A stretch of 64,000 nucleotides of DNA, from assembly GCF_001613105.1 (NCBI RefSeq), contig NZ_BDBS01000004.1:1-64000 (forward strand), given 5' to 3'. Source of the DNA: Nocardia pseudobrasiliensis NBRC 108224. GTDB lineage: Bacteria; Actinomycetota; Actinomycetes; Mycobacteriales; Mycobacteriaceae. The number at the start of each line of letters is the position of its first letter. Position 1 is the first letter of the stretch. Shown here piece after piece: positions 41,975 to 51,163 of this stretch. The position numbers and the translations under genes were made by a program. Under the pieces are notes generated by a model, which saw only the letters and a program-made list of their open reading frames with translations, searched no databases and had not been told where the DNA came from.

Positions 41975-42181
41975 TCAGGGGTGGCCGAAGCGGCCGGTCA
42001 TGAGGTCGGCGGTGAAGGCGGACCATTCCGTTGGGGTGAAGAGCAAGGCCGGGCCTGTGGGCTGCTTGGAGTCGCGGATGCCTACCATGCCCTGGGCAAG
42101 GTATGCCACCTCCAGGCAGTCACCGCTCGCATAGCTACGGCTCGACTTGAACCACACTGCCGTTGATAAGTCGATGCTCAC
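41975..42181 (-). CDS. DUF397 domain protein
   Basis: The 68-residue protein shows the DUF397 signature: AVWFKSSRSYASGDCLEVAY, then VGIRDSKQPTGPALLFTPTE with a W-x-x-F end. DUF397 proteins are encoded next to XRE-DUF5753 regulators and behave like antitoxin/anti-regulator partners (BldB/WhiJ type). The GTG start overlaps the XRE stop by 4 nt. Confidence 0.92.
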   Translation of the reverse strand: MSIDLSTAVWFKSSRSYASGDCLEVAYLAQGMVGIRDSKQPTGPALLFTPTEWSAFTADLMTGRFGHP

Positions 42182-43059
42182 GTCGAGAGCTCCCTCGCGA
42201 TCCTCAGGACCAGATCCCTGGTCGCATCTGGATTCAACGCTACACGCTCAAGTGTCCGCAGCACACTGCGATACTGGCTGAGATCGTCGTCCTCCGTCAG
42301 GTACAGAACACCCGTATACCCTTCAACGTAAACCACCGGCAACGGGGTCAGCCTGGTCTTCGGGAGCATCGGAAATTCTAGCCAGAGAAACGAACCGACC
42401 ACTGCAGCAATAGGATTCGTTCCGGCAGGTATGACTCTCATTGATACGTTCGGCCGCTCAGCCAAATCGGCGAGGTGTCGCAGCTGATCACCCATAACGC
42501 CCGGTCCGCCGGTTGGCTGTCGCAAGACCGACTCCGCGATGAATGCGTCGAACTCGAACTGCGGATCCAGGAGACGCTGTCGACGCTGTTGAAAAAATCC
42601 CAGAAGCCCTTCGATTTCCTCGGACTTCTCGTTGGGAAACTCCGCCCACGCCAACTGCCGTCGATAGTCCACAGTCTGTAGCAGACCTGGTACGAGGGTA
42701 AGCTGAACTGACGTAATCTTCCGCGCAGCCTCCTCGAGGTCGAAGAAGCGATCAGTGCTTGGCCGGAGCTTGTTGATGAAAGCCCGCCACCGACGTCCGT
42801 CGCAGTTTCGTTCCTTCCGAACCTCTTCCGCAAGCATGTGCAACTGTCGCCGCTCGTCGTCACTCACCCCCAACACGTCACTGATGGCATTGATCCACAT
42901 ACTCGAGACGTTCTGCTTCACCCCGTCTTCGAGCCGCCCATACGTCTGCGGCGAGGTCTGAATCGCCCGAGCCACCGCATACTCCGACATCCCCGCCCGC
43001 TCACGAAACTTCTGCAACTGCCGCCCGAGCGCCCGACTCGCAAGGGTTGGATTAGCCAT
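42178..43059 (-). CDS. XRE family regulator with DUF5753 domain
   Basis: The 293-residue protein has an N-terminal XRE helix-turn-helix (residues 10-70: LGRQLQKFRERAGMSEYAVA, then QTSPQTYGRLEDG) and a C-terminal DUF5753 domain (about 100-285) with VQLTLVPGLLQTVDYRRQLA and a VVYVEGYTGVLYLTEDDD block. It is the typical WhiJ-like partner of DUF397. These pairs are highly paralogous in actinomycetes and influence development or local gene expression. Confidence 0.92.
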   Translation of the reverse strand: MANPTLASRALGRQLQKFRERAGMSEYAVARAIQTSPQTYGRLEDGVKQNVSSMWINAISDVLGVSDDERRQLHMLAEEVRKERNCDGRRWRAFINKLRPSTDRFFDLEEAARKITSVQLTLVPGLLQTVDYRRQLAWAEFPNEKSEEIEGLLGFFQQRRQRLLDPQFEFDAFIAESVLRQPTGGPGVMGDQLRHLADLAERPNVSMRVIPAGTNPIAAVVGSFLWLEFPMLPKTRLTPLPVVYVEGYTGVLYLTEDDDLSQYRSVLRTLERVALNPDATRDLVLRIARELST

Positions 43060-43343
43060 CGTTAGCCTCTCTCACGACTGAAGTGATTTTTGGAAAGGGT
43101 CAATCTGGAATATCGATGGATCTACGACAGCCGAACACCCGAATTACTCCACCCCACTGCGCCGAAGAGTATCACTTTCAATCAGTGAATCGTTCACAAC
43201 ACGACCGAAGGAGGAATTCAAAGTTCCTGCACCCCATGGATTTTCGATGTACCGGAATGCCCGACCACCCCACCGCAACCCCTAGCGAGGTCATCGAATC
43301 ATGGTGTGTCCCAAGTCATTTGCCCATGCTTCCATCGAATGTT

Positions 43344-44882
43344 ATGAAAGCCAAACACAGGGGGGCGGCCCGCATCACCGCTCTGGTGGTGACCGGTCTG
43401 GTAGCACCACTTCTCATCGCCGGACCGGGCGCGAACGCCCGCGCTCCGATCGGCGGGATCGGCGATCCGGTCTTCCCGAACATCGGCAGCGCCCTTTACG
43501 ACGTCTCCAACTACAGCATCGACCTGAAGTACGACCCGTCCTCCGGGCGGCTCAACGGCACCACCACGATCACCGCCAAGGCGCGCCAGGATCTGAAGGC
43601 GGGCTCGGCGATCGGATTCGACTTCCTGCTGCAGACCCAGTCGGTGCTGGTCGAGAACCGGCCCGCCAAATACGCCCTGGGCAACGACAAGCTGGCCGTG
43701 ACCATGCCGGTCAATCTCGCCACCGGCGACCAGTTCACCGCCGTCGTCGCCTACAACGACATCCCGTCGCGCGTGCAGAACGCCGCGGGCGCGCGCAACT
43801 GGATCGAAAACGCCAACGGCGGACTGATTTCCAACGAACCCTTCTCCGCCGAATGGTGGTACCCGAGCAACGACCATCCGAGCGATAAGGCGACCTACGC
43901 CGTCTCGGTCCTGGCCCCGGCGGATATGGATGTGCTGTCCAATGGCACGGAAACCAGTGTGACCCAGCAGATTCCGGGCTGGAAGCGGCACAACTGGCTC
44001 AGCAAGTCCCCGCAGATTCCCTACGCCACCTATCTCGCGGTCGGCAAGTACGAGCGCGGCGGCCAGAACGGCGGCTCGCCGACCCGGCCGAATCTGACCG
44101 CCTACGCCAAGGATCTGGACCCGACCGTCCGGGCCAACGCCAAGGCCAGCGTCGAGCGCACGCCGGAGATCGTGGACTGGCTGTCGAGCGTGCTCACCCC
44201 GTACCCCTTCGAAGCCACCGGCGGCGTCGTCGACGCCAAAATGGGCGGTTTCGCCCTCGAAACCCAAACCCGCCCCACCTACACCGACGGATTCTTCACC
44301 CGCGGCAAGAACGATTCGGTGATCGTCCACGAGAACGCCCACCAGTGGTTCGGCGACTCCACCTCGGTCGCCACCTGGAAGGACGGCTGGCTCAACGAGG
44401 GCTTCGCGAGCTACATGGAATACCTCTGGTCGGAGCGCAACGGCACCGGCAGCGCCGCCGAAATCGCCGACTACGCCTACGACACCTCCACCCGAATCGA
44501 CTGGAACGTAGTCCTCACCGACCCGGGCCCCGCCAAGGTCCTCCCCGCCGAACTGTATTCCCGTGGCGCCCTGGCGATTCAGGCCCTTCGCAGCGCCCTC
44601 GCCGACGACGACATCTTCTTCAATATCCTCCGCGAGTGGCTCACCAAGCATAAATACAGCAACGGCAAGGTAGCCGACTTCATCGACACCGCCAACGCCG
44701 TAACAGGCCGCAACACCACCCCCCTCTTCAAAACCTGGCTCACCGACAAGGGCAAACCCGCATACAAGCCCAGCGAAGCCACCCTCAACGGCACCGCACC
44801 CACCACACCCCGAACCATGGCCCCCAGCCCCAAGCCGAAGGCCTGGGACACCCTCTACGCCGTGGTGACCGCCAAGCAGTAG
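43344..44882 (+). CDS. secreted M1 family metallopeptidase
   Basis: The 512-residue protein has a signal peptide (about residues 8-33, MKAKHRGAARITALVV... GANARA). The M1 peptidase fold follows, with zinc motif VHENAHQWFGD (His-Glu-x-x-His) and the downstream zinc Glu in WLNEGFASYMEYLW. A GGFALETQTRP loop of the exopeptidase type (usually GxMEN) is changed to G-F-A-L-E, keeping the Glu. ATG 43344 is chosen. ATG 43326 is possible and the much longer upstream frame is unlikely. No strong ribosome site. Probably cleaves peptides outside the cell. Confidence 0.88.
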   Translation: MKAKHRGAARITALVVTGLVAPLLIAGPGANARAPIGGIGDPVFPNIGSALYDVSNYSIDLKYDPSSGRLNGTTTITAKARQDLKAGSAIGFDFLLQTQSVLVENRPAKYALGNDKLAVTMPVNLATGDQFTAVVAYNDIPSRVQNAAGARNWIENANGGLISNEPFSAEWWYPSNDHPSDKATYAVSVLAPADMDVLSNGTETSVTQQIPGWKRHNWLSKSPQIPYATYLAVGKYERGGQNGGSPTRPNLTAYAKDLDPTVRANAKASVERTPEIVDWLSSVLTPYPFEATGGVVDAKMGGFALETQTRPTYTDGFFTRGKNDSVIVHENAHQWFGDSTSVATWKDGWLNEGFASYMEYLWSERNGTGSAAEIADYAYDTSTRIDWNVVLTDPGPAKVLPAELYSRGALAIQALRSALADDDIFFNILREWLTKHKYSNGKVADFIDTANAVTGRNTTPLFKTWLTDKGKPAYKPSEATLNGTAPTTPRTMAPSPKPKAWDTLYAVVTAKQ

Positions 44883-44895
44883 CCGAAAAACATGT

Positions 44896-44926
44896 GCCGC
44901 GCTCCGGATTTCGTCCGGAGCGCGGC
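44896..44926. terminator. bidirectional terminator hairpin
   Basis: GCCGCGCTCCGGA and TCCGGAGCGCGGC form a perfect 13-bp stem with the 5-nt loop TTTCG. It lies 13 bp after the M1 peptidase stop and ends on the first base of the convergent exporter's stop codon (44926-44928). On the minus strand the stem is followed by GGCACATG and TTTTTC, a short T-tract. Confidence 0.7.
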
Positions 44927-46437
44927 TACGGCTCGGGTCGAACCTCCCGAGCCGTCGGCCGCGGCTCGGTATCCAAACTCGCCGAGCGAATCCGGGTCCG
45001 CATGCCGACCATCCGGCGCGCTCCGCCGGTCGCCACGAAGTTGCCCAGGACCAGCCCGGCGCCGATCGCAAGTGTCGTGAGCACGGCCAGCGCGAACGAC
45101 ACGCCCGAGCCCGGCGCATGACCGATGAACCGCAGCAGCGAATGCGCGACGGCCAGCGATGGCAGCAGCGCGCCGCAGAACGCCGGGACGATGATCGACG
45201 CCGGGGAGATCCGCAAGCGCGCGGCCGTCCAGGTGCAGATGGCGCCGAGAATCGCCGCGCCGAGCATCAACGACAATTGCAGGCCGATATGCGCACGGGC
45301 GCACAGCTGCAGGATCACCTGGGTGAATACCGCCGCCGCCATGGCAATCGGCACCACTCGCGCGGTGGCCCCCTGTGCGAAGGCATTCGCCGCGGCCGCG
45401 ATCGCCGAGGCGAACAGCGCCCACAGCGGCGTCAGGCCGGTCAATTGAATCGAGGACGGATCGACCTCGAGATTCACCCATCGCGTGATCGCCAAACCGA
45501 CCTGAATTCCGGTGACCATGCCGAGCACCACCAGACCGATGCCCAAACCACGTACCAGCGCCAGACTCCGAAATCCCGAAATCGCGTCCTGCGCGGTCGC
45601 CACGATCGCCGGATGCGGCAGCAGCAACACCACGCACGCGGCGACCATACTCGCCGCCTCACCGGGATTGATCGGACTGTAGGAGATCGCCAGACTACCG
45701 ACCACCGTCGTCACCGCCATCTGCGCGACCGCCACGAAAAATATTGGCAGATAACGACTTCCGAGTGCCCGACCCAGATACATCAGCACGAACATCAGAA
45801 CGAACGCGCCCAGCGCCGACCAGTAGGTCCCACCCGCCTGCAACGCGACGACCACCCCGAGAACTCCCATGGCCCCTGCCACAACGCCATAGGGCCAACG
45901 CGGCCCCGACCGCATCTCCTCCACCAGCCGCCCACTGGCCTCGGTCATATCGATCCGATGCCCCACGATGTCGTCGACCACCCCGTACACATTGTTGAGC
46001 CGATGCAGATCCGCCCCCGTCTCCCGCACGGCCCGCAATCCGGCGATCGTCGGCTCATCCGGCACGGCATACACCATATGAATCGAGGACCCGGAGAATA
46101 CGAGTTCCACCGCCGCCAGATTCCAGGTCGCCGACACCGCGACAATCGCCACCTCGACGCTGCGCGCGTCGGCCCCCGACGACAGCATCACCTCCCCCAG
46201 ATCCAAACAGAAGTCGATCACTTGCCGCGGCGAATACTCTTCACCGGTCGCCGTCGGCGAGGGCGTCACCTCCGAATAAATACTCCCGCGCAGCAACAGC
46301 GCGATATCGCGCCGCTGCTCGGCCGTGACCACTCGCTGCCGACGCCGCCGCACCCGCGCCCGATTCCCACCCTCGACCCCACCGGCCGCACTGCGCTCGA
46401 CCGATGCCCGCGTACGTCCGATACGAATACGTCTCAT
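44926..46437 (-). CDS. threonine/serine exporter family protein (ThrE-like)
   Basis: The 503-residue protein joins the two ThrE domains. The N-terminal ThrE/DUF1212-type domain carries the signature FCLDLGEVMLSSGADARSVE (about residues 70-90) and four or five membrane helices. The C-terminal ThrE2-like half has a further five helices (about 330-480). ThrE of Corynebacterium exports threonine and serine. ATG 46437 is chosen because upstream residues do not resemble the family. The ribosome site is weak. Confidence 0.88.
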   Translation of the reverse strand: MRRIRIGRTRASVERSAAGGVEGGNRARVRRRRQRVVTAEQRRDIALLLRGSIYSEVTPSPTATGEEYSPRQVIDFCLDLGEVMLSSGADARSVEVAIVAVSATWNLAAVELVFSGSSIHMVYAVPDEPTIAGLRAVRETGADLHRLNNVYGVVDDIVGHRIDMTEASGRLVEEMRSGPRWPYGVVAGAMGVLGVVVALQAGGTYWSALGAFVLMFVLMYLGRALGSRYLPIFFVAVAQMAVTTVVGSLAISYSPINPGEAASMVAACVVLLLPHPAIVATAQDAISGFRSLALVRGLGIGLVVLGMVTGIQVGLAITRWVNLEVDPSSIQLTGLTPLWALFASAIAAAANAFAQGATARVVPIAMAAAVFTQVILQLCARAHIGLQLSLMLGAAILGAICTWTAARLRISPASIIVPAFCGALLPSLAVAHSLLRFIGHAPGSGVSFALAVLTTLAIGAGLVLGNFVATGGARRMVGMRTRIRSASLDTEPRPTAREVRPEP

Positions 46438-46513
46438 ATCGGAACCAGCATTGCCGCCAGTTAGCCAGTTCGCAACCCGCTGACCGTCGCACCGCTCGGT
46501 ATCGCCCTCGATG

Positions 46514-47329
46514 TCAGGGTTTGACCGCGACGCCACCCACGGCGTCGTACCAATAGGTGGTGGTATCGGATCCAGGTTCGGGATGCCACAGCGGCAGTGG
46601 GACCAGGCCGGGTTCGATCAGAGCGAAATCACCGAAGCAGTCCTCGATTTCGGCGCTGCTGCGCGCGACGGTCGGCGTGGTGGTCCGAGCGGCCAGCGCC
46701 AGCCATTCGGCGAGTTCGTCAGGGGGATAGTGATCACTCGGCGCGGAATGGGATACAGCCAGGTAGCTCCCCGGCACCAGATGCTCGTCCAGGTGCGCCA
46801 GCAGCGGCCGCAGCGGGTCCGCTACCGCGTGCAACATCAACAGCATCAGCACCGCGACCGGCTCGGTGAAGTCCAGGCGGGTGGTCACCACAGGGTCGGT
46901 GAGAATGGCGTCGATATGGCGAACGTCGCCCTGGACGGTTTCGACCCATTCCACGTCCGCGAGCAGACGGCGGCTCATGATCAGCGCGACCGGATCGATA
47001 TCGACGTACACCAGGCGCGCGCCGGAAACGTCACCGGCGTCGGTGATGATCTCGTGCACATTGCCCGCCGTCGGGATACCGGAGCCGATATCGAGAAACT
47101 GCCGCACCCCTCGATCGAGGAGATAGCGGATCACTCGGCGCAGGAACGCGCGATTGGACCGCGCGGCATGGAACATGTGCGGCCATCGCAGCCGGTAGGC
47201 CTCGGCCAGCTCCCGGTCGGCCCGGAAGTTGTGTGACCCGCCGAGTGAGTAGTCGTACATCCGCGCCAGACTCGGAACGGTCGGGTCGACGCCGTCACCG
47301 GCCCAGTCCGGTTTCATGTTCTGCCCCAT
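46514..47329 (-). CDS. DUF574-type SAM-dependent methyltransferase
   Basis: The 271-residue protein matches the large actinobacterial SAM-methyltransferase family once called DUF574: VPSLARMYDYSLGGSHNFRA at the N-terminus, FLDIGSGIPTAGNVHEI (SAM motif I, about residue 78) and VYVDIDPVALIM. These enzymes are numerous, and substrates are mostly unknown. The start at 47329 has a GGGGGAGC stretch about 12 nt upstream. Confidence 0.92.
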   Translation of the reverse strand: MGQNMKPDWAGDGVDPTVPSLARMYDYSLGGSHNFRADRELAEAYRLRWPHMFHAARSNRAFLRRVIRYLLDRGVRQFLDIGSGIPTAGNVHEIITDAGDVSGARLVYVDIDPVALIMSRRLLADVEWVETVQGDVRHIDAILTDPVVTTRLDFTEPVAVLMLLMLHAVADPLRPLLAHLDEHLVPGSYLAVSHSAPSDHYPPDELAEWLALAARTTTPTVARSSAEIEDCFGDFALIEPGLVPLPLWHPEPGSDTTTYWYDAVGGVAVKP

Positions 47330-47447
47330 CGGATTCGGATCGCTCCCCCGGTCCGAATGCTACGGACTCGGCGGCCATGTGAGAAGACAACCCCTCCGGG
47401 TATTCGGCCTACCAGGGCGATGCGACAGGCGACAGGCGGCGAGGACG

Positions 47448-47801
47448 ATGCTCTACCGGGCACAGGTCCGCTAGTTCATCGAGCAGGGATTCGTCCGGCT
47501 GCGAGCGGTCTTCCCGGATTCGATCGCACAGCGATGCCTGCGCATCATGTGGCCGGACACCGGCTGCGAACCGGACGACCGGGGCACATGGACGAAACCG
47601 TCGGTGCGGCTGCCCGGATACGATTGCGAGCCCTTCCGCACAGTCGCGCGGATGCCGGAGCTGGGGCAGACCTTCGACACGCTGGTGGGCCCGGGGCGGT
47701 GGGTGCGCAAGGACGGCCTCGAGGCGGTCGCGGTCCGCTATCCGCATCCCGATCCGCCGAACGACGACTACTGGCACGGCCTCAGCGAGAAAAGTTTCTG
47801 A
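47448..47801 (+). pseudogene. phytanoyl-CoA dioxygenase (PhyH) family remnant
   Basis: ATG 47448 (after GCGAGGACG) opens MLYRAQVR and reaches a TAG at 47472-47474. The frame continues as FIEQGFVRLRAVFPDSIAQR, later GTWTKPSVRLPGYDCEPFR and LVGPGRWVRKDGLE, the usual N-terminal half of PhyH-like dioxygenases. A GAG-to-TAG change at codon 9 would explain the stop, since Glu is expected there. The gene also ends at about residue 117, where the iron-binding HxD motif should be (WHGLSEKSF, no Asp). Two independent lesions, so a clear pseudogene. Confidence 0.7.
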
Positions 47802-47892
47802 TGATTCTCTGTTTAAAGCGGCCTTGAACAGTCGTTTATTCCTGTATGTTACTGACCATTCTCCAACGCCACGGACAATCGAGAGGCGAATG

Positions 47893-47964
47893 ATGAGTCC
47901 CTGGAACCTGATTCAAGATCTTCTCTACCGGCTCGATGCCGGATCCTCCGCATTCGGTGGGTGA
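47893..47964 (+). CDS. 23-24 residue ORF coupled to the MpaB-like oxygenase
   Basis: Tandem ATGs at 47890 and 47893, preceded by GAGAGGCG, encode MMSPWNLIQDLLYRLDAGSS and then AFGG before a TGA that overlaps the GTG start of the next gene (GTGA). The peptide is amphipathic, with a Trp/Leu-rich helix and a Ser/Gly end. The arrangement suggests either a functional micropeptide or a leader whose translation couples expression of the oxygenase. No homologue recognised. Confidence 0.45.
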   Translation: MSPWNLIQDLLYRLDAGSSAFGG

Positions 47965-49157
47965 GCGCGATGAGTGAGTGGAACAGGCGTGACGCGCTGC
48001 GAGTCAGCGGCGGACTCCTGGGCGCGGTCGCCGCGCTGGCGCTGACGGCACGCACCGCGAGGGCCGAGCCGTGGGTCGGCGGCGGCGCCGATCCCCTGAC
48101 CCTGTGGGACCCCGAAGCCGATCCGATCGTCGCCGACGTAATGGACCACACCGACGTACCGCAGGTGAACCGGCTGCTGGGAACCTGGACCCGCAACGGT
48201 CAACCCCTCCCCGACGGGCTGCCCGCGAATCTGCGCGAATTCATCGAAGACGCCCGCCGCCTTCCGGATTGGGCCGATCCCGGCAAACTGGCCGCCTCCT
48301 TCGAATTCAACAAGAAGCGCGGCACCTACCTCGGCGTGCTCTACGCATTCGCCAGCGGCATGATGTCCACGGTCATTCCGCACGAGGCGCTCGCGGTGTA
48401 CTACTCGCGCGGCGGATCGCATTTGAAGGATCGCATCGCCAAGACCGCCAAACTCGGCTACGACATCGGCACGGTCAACGCCTACGCTCCCGACGGTCAG
48501 ATGATCGTCACGTGCGTCAAAACCCGGATCATCCACGCCGCGGTCCGACATCTGCTGCCGCAATCGTCGCACTGGCCGCAGGGCCACACCCCGATCAGTC
48601 AGGACGATCTGATGGTGACCTGGCACAGCCTCGCCACCACCATCATGCGCACGTTCCGCACCTGGCAGATCCCGATACCGCCCGCGGAATCCGAAGGCTA
48701 CCTGCACAGTTGGCAGTTGGCCGCCCATCTGCTCGGCGTCCGCGACGAATACATTCCCGCGTCGTGGGAGCAGGCCGACGCGCAGGCCCGTCAGGTCCTC
48801 GACCCGGTCCTGGCCCCGACCCCCGAGGGCGCCGATCTGGCCCACCGGCTGCTCGACCTCGGCGTCAATATCGATCTGAGCCTGCTCAGCAAACCCATTC
48901 TGGGCGCGTTCACCCGCTACATCCTGGGCGACCGGATCGCCGACTGGCTGGCAATTCCCCGAGAACCGGTGTGGGGCCCGCTACTCCAGTTCAGTTGGCC
49001 CCCATTCCTCGCCGTGCGCGAGGGCATCCTCGGCGCGATTCCCCCGACCCAGGACGCCTATTGGCTGTTCGACGAATTCCTGCGCCAGTTCGCGCTGTGG
49101 TATCTGGCCGAGCTACGCATGCCGATCAGCATCGAAATCCCCCAGACCAACCGGTGA
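47961..49157 (+). CDS. Tat-exported oxygenase, MpaB/latex-clearing-protein type (DUF2236)
   Basis: The 398-residue protein starts at GTG 47961 (ATG 47970 is an alternative). A twin-arginine signal (WNRRDALRVSGGLLGA, cleavage near ARAEP) is followed by an MpaB/Lcp-type helical haem domain. Family blocks include FEFNKKRGTYLGVLYAFASG, then CVKTRIIHAAVRHLLPQ and DDLMVTWHSLATTIMRTFR, which hold the Lys/Thr and His positions expected to bind and cap haem. Length and Tat signal fit latex-clearing protein, which cleaves polyisoprene, but related family members act otherwise. Confidence 0.85.
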   Translation: MSAMSEWNRRDALRVSGGLLGAVAALALTARTARAEPWVGGGADPLTLWDPEADPIVADVMDHTDVPQVNRLLGTWTRNGQPLPDGLPANLREFIEDARRLPDWADPGKLAASFEFNKKRGTYLGVLYAFASGMMSTVIPHEALAVYYSRGGSHLKDRIAKTAKLGYDIGTVNAYAPDGQMIVTCVKTRIIHAAVRHLLPQSSHWPQGHTPISQDDLMVTWHSLATTIMRTFRTWQIPIPPAESEGYLHSWQLAAHLLGVRDEYIPASWEQADAQARQVLDPVLAPTPEGADLAHRLLDLGVNIDLSLLSKPILGAFTRYILGDRIADWLAIPREPVWGPLLQFSWPPFLAVREGILGAIPPTQDAYWLFDEFLRQFALWYLAELRMPISIEIPQTNR

Positions 49158-49385
49158 TTCGCGGGTCTGGTCGTAGTAGATGCCCAGGCGGTCGATTCGC
49201 CAGAGTTGACCGTAGACGATCAGCGCCGCGCCGAAGACGGTCGGCCAGATCTCGAGCGCGGCCAGACCCCAGATCAGCAATACCGGGCGCTGATCGGGCC
49301 GATCCGGGCGCTGAGCGCCCGAGGCAGTCGCGAACGGCCACGGTGATCCGCGCAGCCGATCACAACTGCCGGACACGCAGCACAC
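49113..49385 (-). pseudogene. DUF6653-like membrane protein, C-terminal remnant
   Basis: The last 55 residues (PVLLIWGLAALEIWPTVFGA, then GQLWRIDRLGIYYDQTRE) resemble the final two helices of DUF6653 proteins, which are about 180 residues. The upstream part of this frame is Arg/Pro-rich noise and overlaps the methyltransferase 3' end. The first two-thirds are missing. It overlaps the oxygenase stop region by 45 nt on the other strand. Family recognition is tentative. Confidence 0.4.
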
Positions 49386-50139
49386 CGGTCAGCATCGGGA
49401 GGTCGAATTCGCCACTGGCGGTTTCGGTTCGGCTCGCGAGATAGGCCCGGATGCGGCCGAGCGTGTCCTGCCTTTCCTGTTCCGACATGACCAGCACACC
49501 CGCCCGCGTCGCCAATGTCTCGACGAGCGAGTCGGCACTGCGACGCTGCCCGTGTTCGAATTCGGCCTGTTCGGGCGCGCCGAACCGAGCGGCCCGGCCG
49601 GGACCAGGGAGGTGCAGGCGCGCCGTCGCCGCGCGCCAGGTGGCGACGGTGTCACGCGGACCGATCACCGCCCTCCCGCTGACCTGTTCGAGCCCGGCCA
49701 GCCAATCCACCCGGGTATCCAGGACATTCCACAAACCGGCCAGAACTCCTTCGGGCGCAAGCACTCTGGCTATCTCGGGACCGGCAGCCGCCATATCGAA
49801 CCAGTGCAGCGCATTCCCGGCCAGCACCGCATCGACGGACCCGTCCGGCAACGGAATCTCCTCCGCACTCCCCGACAGCGCACGGACGCCCGGCAACGCC
49901 CGCCGCAACTGCGCCAGCATCGCCGAATCAGGCTCTACCGCAACGCCATCCGCCCCCAGCGTCACCAATGTACCGGTCAGCTTCCCGGTTCCGGCCCCGA
50001 GGTCGAGCGCCCGAGACCCGGGCGCGGCCGCGAGCGCCCAGCGCACGGCGGTCGGCGCGTAGTCCGGACGATGCTCGGCATACGCGGACGCCACCGTGCC
50101 GAACGACGAACAGTGCAGTGGCCGCTCATGATTCCCCAT
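49360..50139 (-). CDS. class I SAM-dependent methyltransferase
   Basis: The 259-residue protein has a complete Rossmann methyltransferase domain: FGTVASAYAEHRPDYAP, then SAM motif I LDLGAGTGKLTGTL (about residue 46), acidic motif II VAVEPDSAML, SAEEIPLPDGSVDAVLAGNA and the post-motif LHWFD. It resembles generic UbiE/Methyltransf_11 proteins. Substrate unknown. Its start is 63 bp from the divergent LysR start. Confidence 0.88.
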   Translation of the reverse strand: MGNHERPLHCSSFGTVASAYAEHRPDYAPTAVRWALAAAPGSRALDLGAGTGKLTGTLVTLGADGVAVEPDSAMLAQLRRALPGVRALSGSAEEIPLPDGSVDAVLAGNALHWFDMAAAGPEIARVLAPEGVLAGLWNVLDTRVDWLAGLEQVSGRAVIGPRDTVATWRAATARLHLPGPGRAARFGAPEQAEFEHGQRRSADSLVETLATRAGVLVMSEQERQDTLGRIRAYLASRTETASGEFDLPMLTGVLRVRQL

Positions 50140-50202
50140 CCGAACACCCTACGCGCGCTGAAGTTCGGCGACTTCGATCAAAGATCTCCTTATGATTCGG
50201 TG

Positions 50203-51108
50203 ATGCTCGAATCCCGGCACATCAAGACGTTCCTCGAAGTCGTTCGCAGCGGCTCGTATTCGGCGGCGGCGCGCGGTCTCGGGTACACCCAACCGGCGAT
50301 CACTCAGCAGATGAAGGCCCTGGAGCGGGAAGTCGGTATGCCACTGTTCATTCGGATGGGGCGCGGGCTGCAACTGACCGAGGCCGGGTCGACGCTGGCT
50401 CGCCACGCCGAGATCATCGCGAACGACCTCGCGGCGGCGCACAATCAGCTGCGCGCGCTGGCCAAACTGGAATCCGGACTGGTCCGCTTGTGCGCCTTCC
50501 CCAGCGCGAATGCCACGGTCGTGCCGCGCGCGGCGGCCGGGCTGCTGGCCAACCATCCGGGCGTGCGGGTGGAGTTGCAGGAGGCCGAACCGCCGGAGTC
50601 GCTGTGGCGGCTCAGCCGCGGCGAATGCGATGTCGCGCTTGCCTTCACCTATCAGGGCTCCGACACCGAACCGCCGCCGGACGTCGAACGAATCGCGCTG
50701 ATGGAGGACCTGCTCACCATCCTGCTGCCGTCCGGACATCCGCTCACCCGCCACCACAGCGTCCGGCTCGCCGACCTCGCCGAGGAGCGGTGGATCGCGG
50801 GATGTCCGCGGTGCCGGGCCAATCTGCTGCACCTGTGCGCCGAGGAGAACTTCGTGCCGGACATCGTATTCACCACCGACGACAATCTGGCCGTGCAGAG
50901 TCTGGTCGCGGCGGGAGTGGGCGTGGCCCTGATGCCCGCGCTGGTGCTGTCGTTCCTGTGTCATCCGAATGTGCAGGGCCGGGTCCTGGCGGGACGGCCC
51001 ACGCGCCGGGTCTCCGCATTCGTCCTGGCCGATCGCCTGCGCGTTCCGGCGATCGAACTGGTGCTCACCGAACTCGAGGCGGCCGCCGCGGCGAGCATCG
51101 GCTGCTGA
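50203..51108 (+). CDS. LysR family transcriptional regulator
   Basis: The full-length 301-residue protein has the LysR HTH at residues 5-62 (VVRSGSYSAAARGLGYTQPA, then ITQQMKALEREVGMPLF) and a periplasmic-binding-type effector domain. It contains two adjacent cysteines in the effector domain (AGCPRCRANLLHLCAEE). The gene is 55 bp upstream of cysteine dioxygenase and an exporter, so it probably activates them in response to a sulfur compound. GTG 50200 precedes the ATG in frame. Confidence 0.9.
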   Translation: MLESRHIKTFLEVVRSGSYSAAARGLGYTQPAITQQMKALEREVGMPLFIRMGRGLQLTEAGSTLARHAEIIANDLAAAHNQLRALAKLESGLVRLCAFPSANATVVPRAAAGLLANHPGVRVELQEAEPPESLWRLSRGECDVALAFTYQGSDTEPPPDVERIALMEDLLTILLPSGHPLTRHHSVRLADLAEERWIAGCPRCRANLLHLCAEENFVPDIVFTTDDNLAVQSLVAAGVGVALMPALVLSFLCHPNVQGRVLAGRPTRRVSAFVLADRLRVPAIELVLTELEAAAAASIGC

Positions 51109-51163
51109 TGGTCAATTCATAAGCAATACTTGGGGATTGGCCAACATTTCGTCATTGGACGTT

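Noticed and set aside
43299..45119. 606-codon minus-strand open frame
   Set aside because: It lies opposite the M1 peptidase and the terminator and has Val/Gly/Asp-biased composition with no motif.
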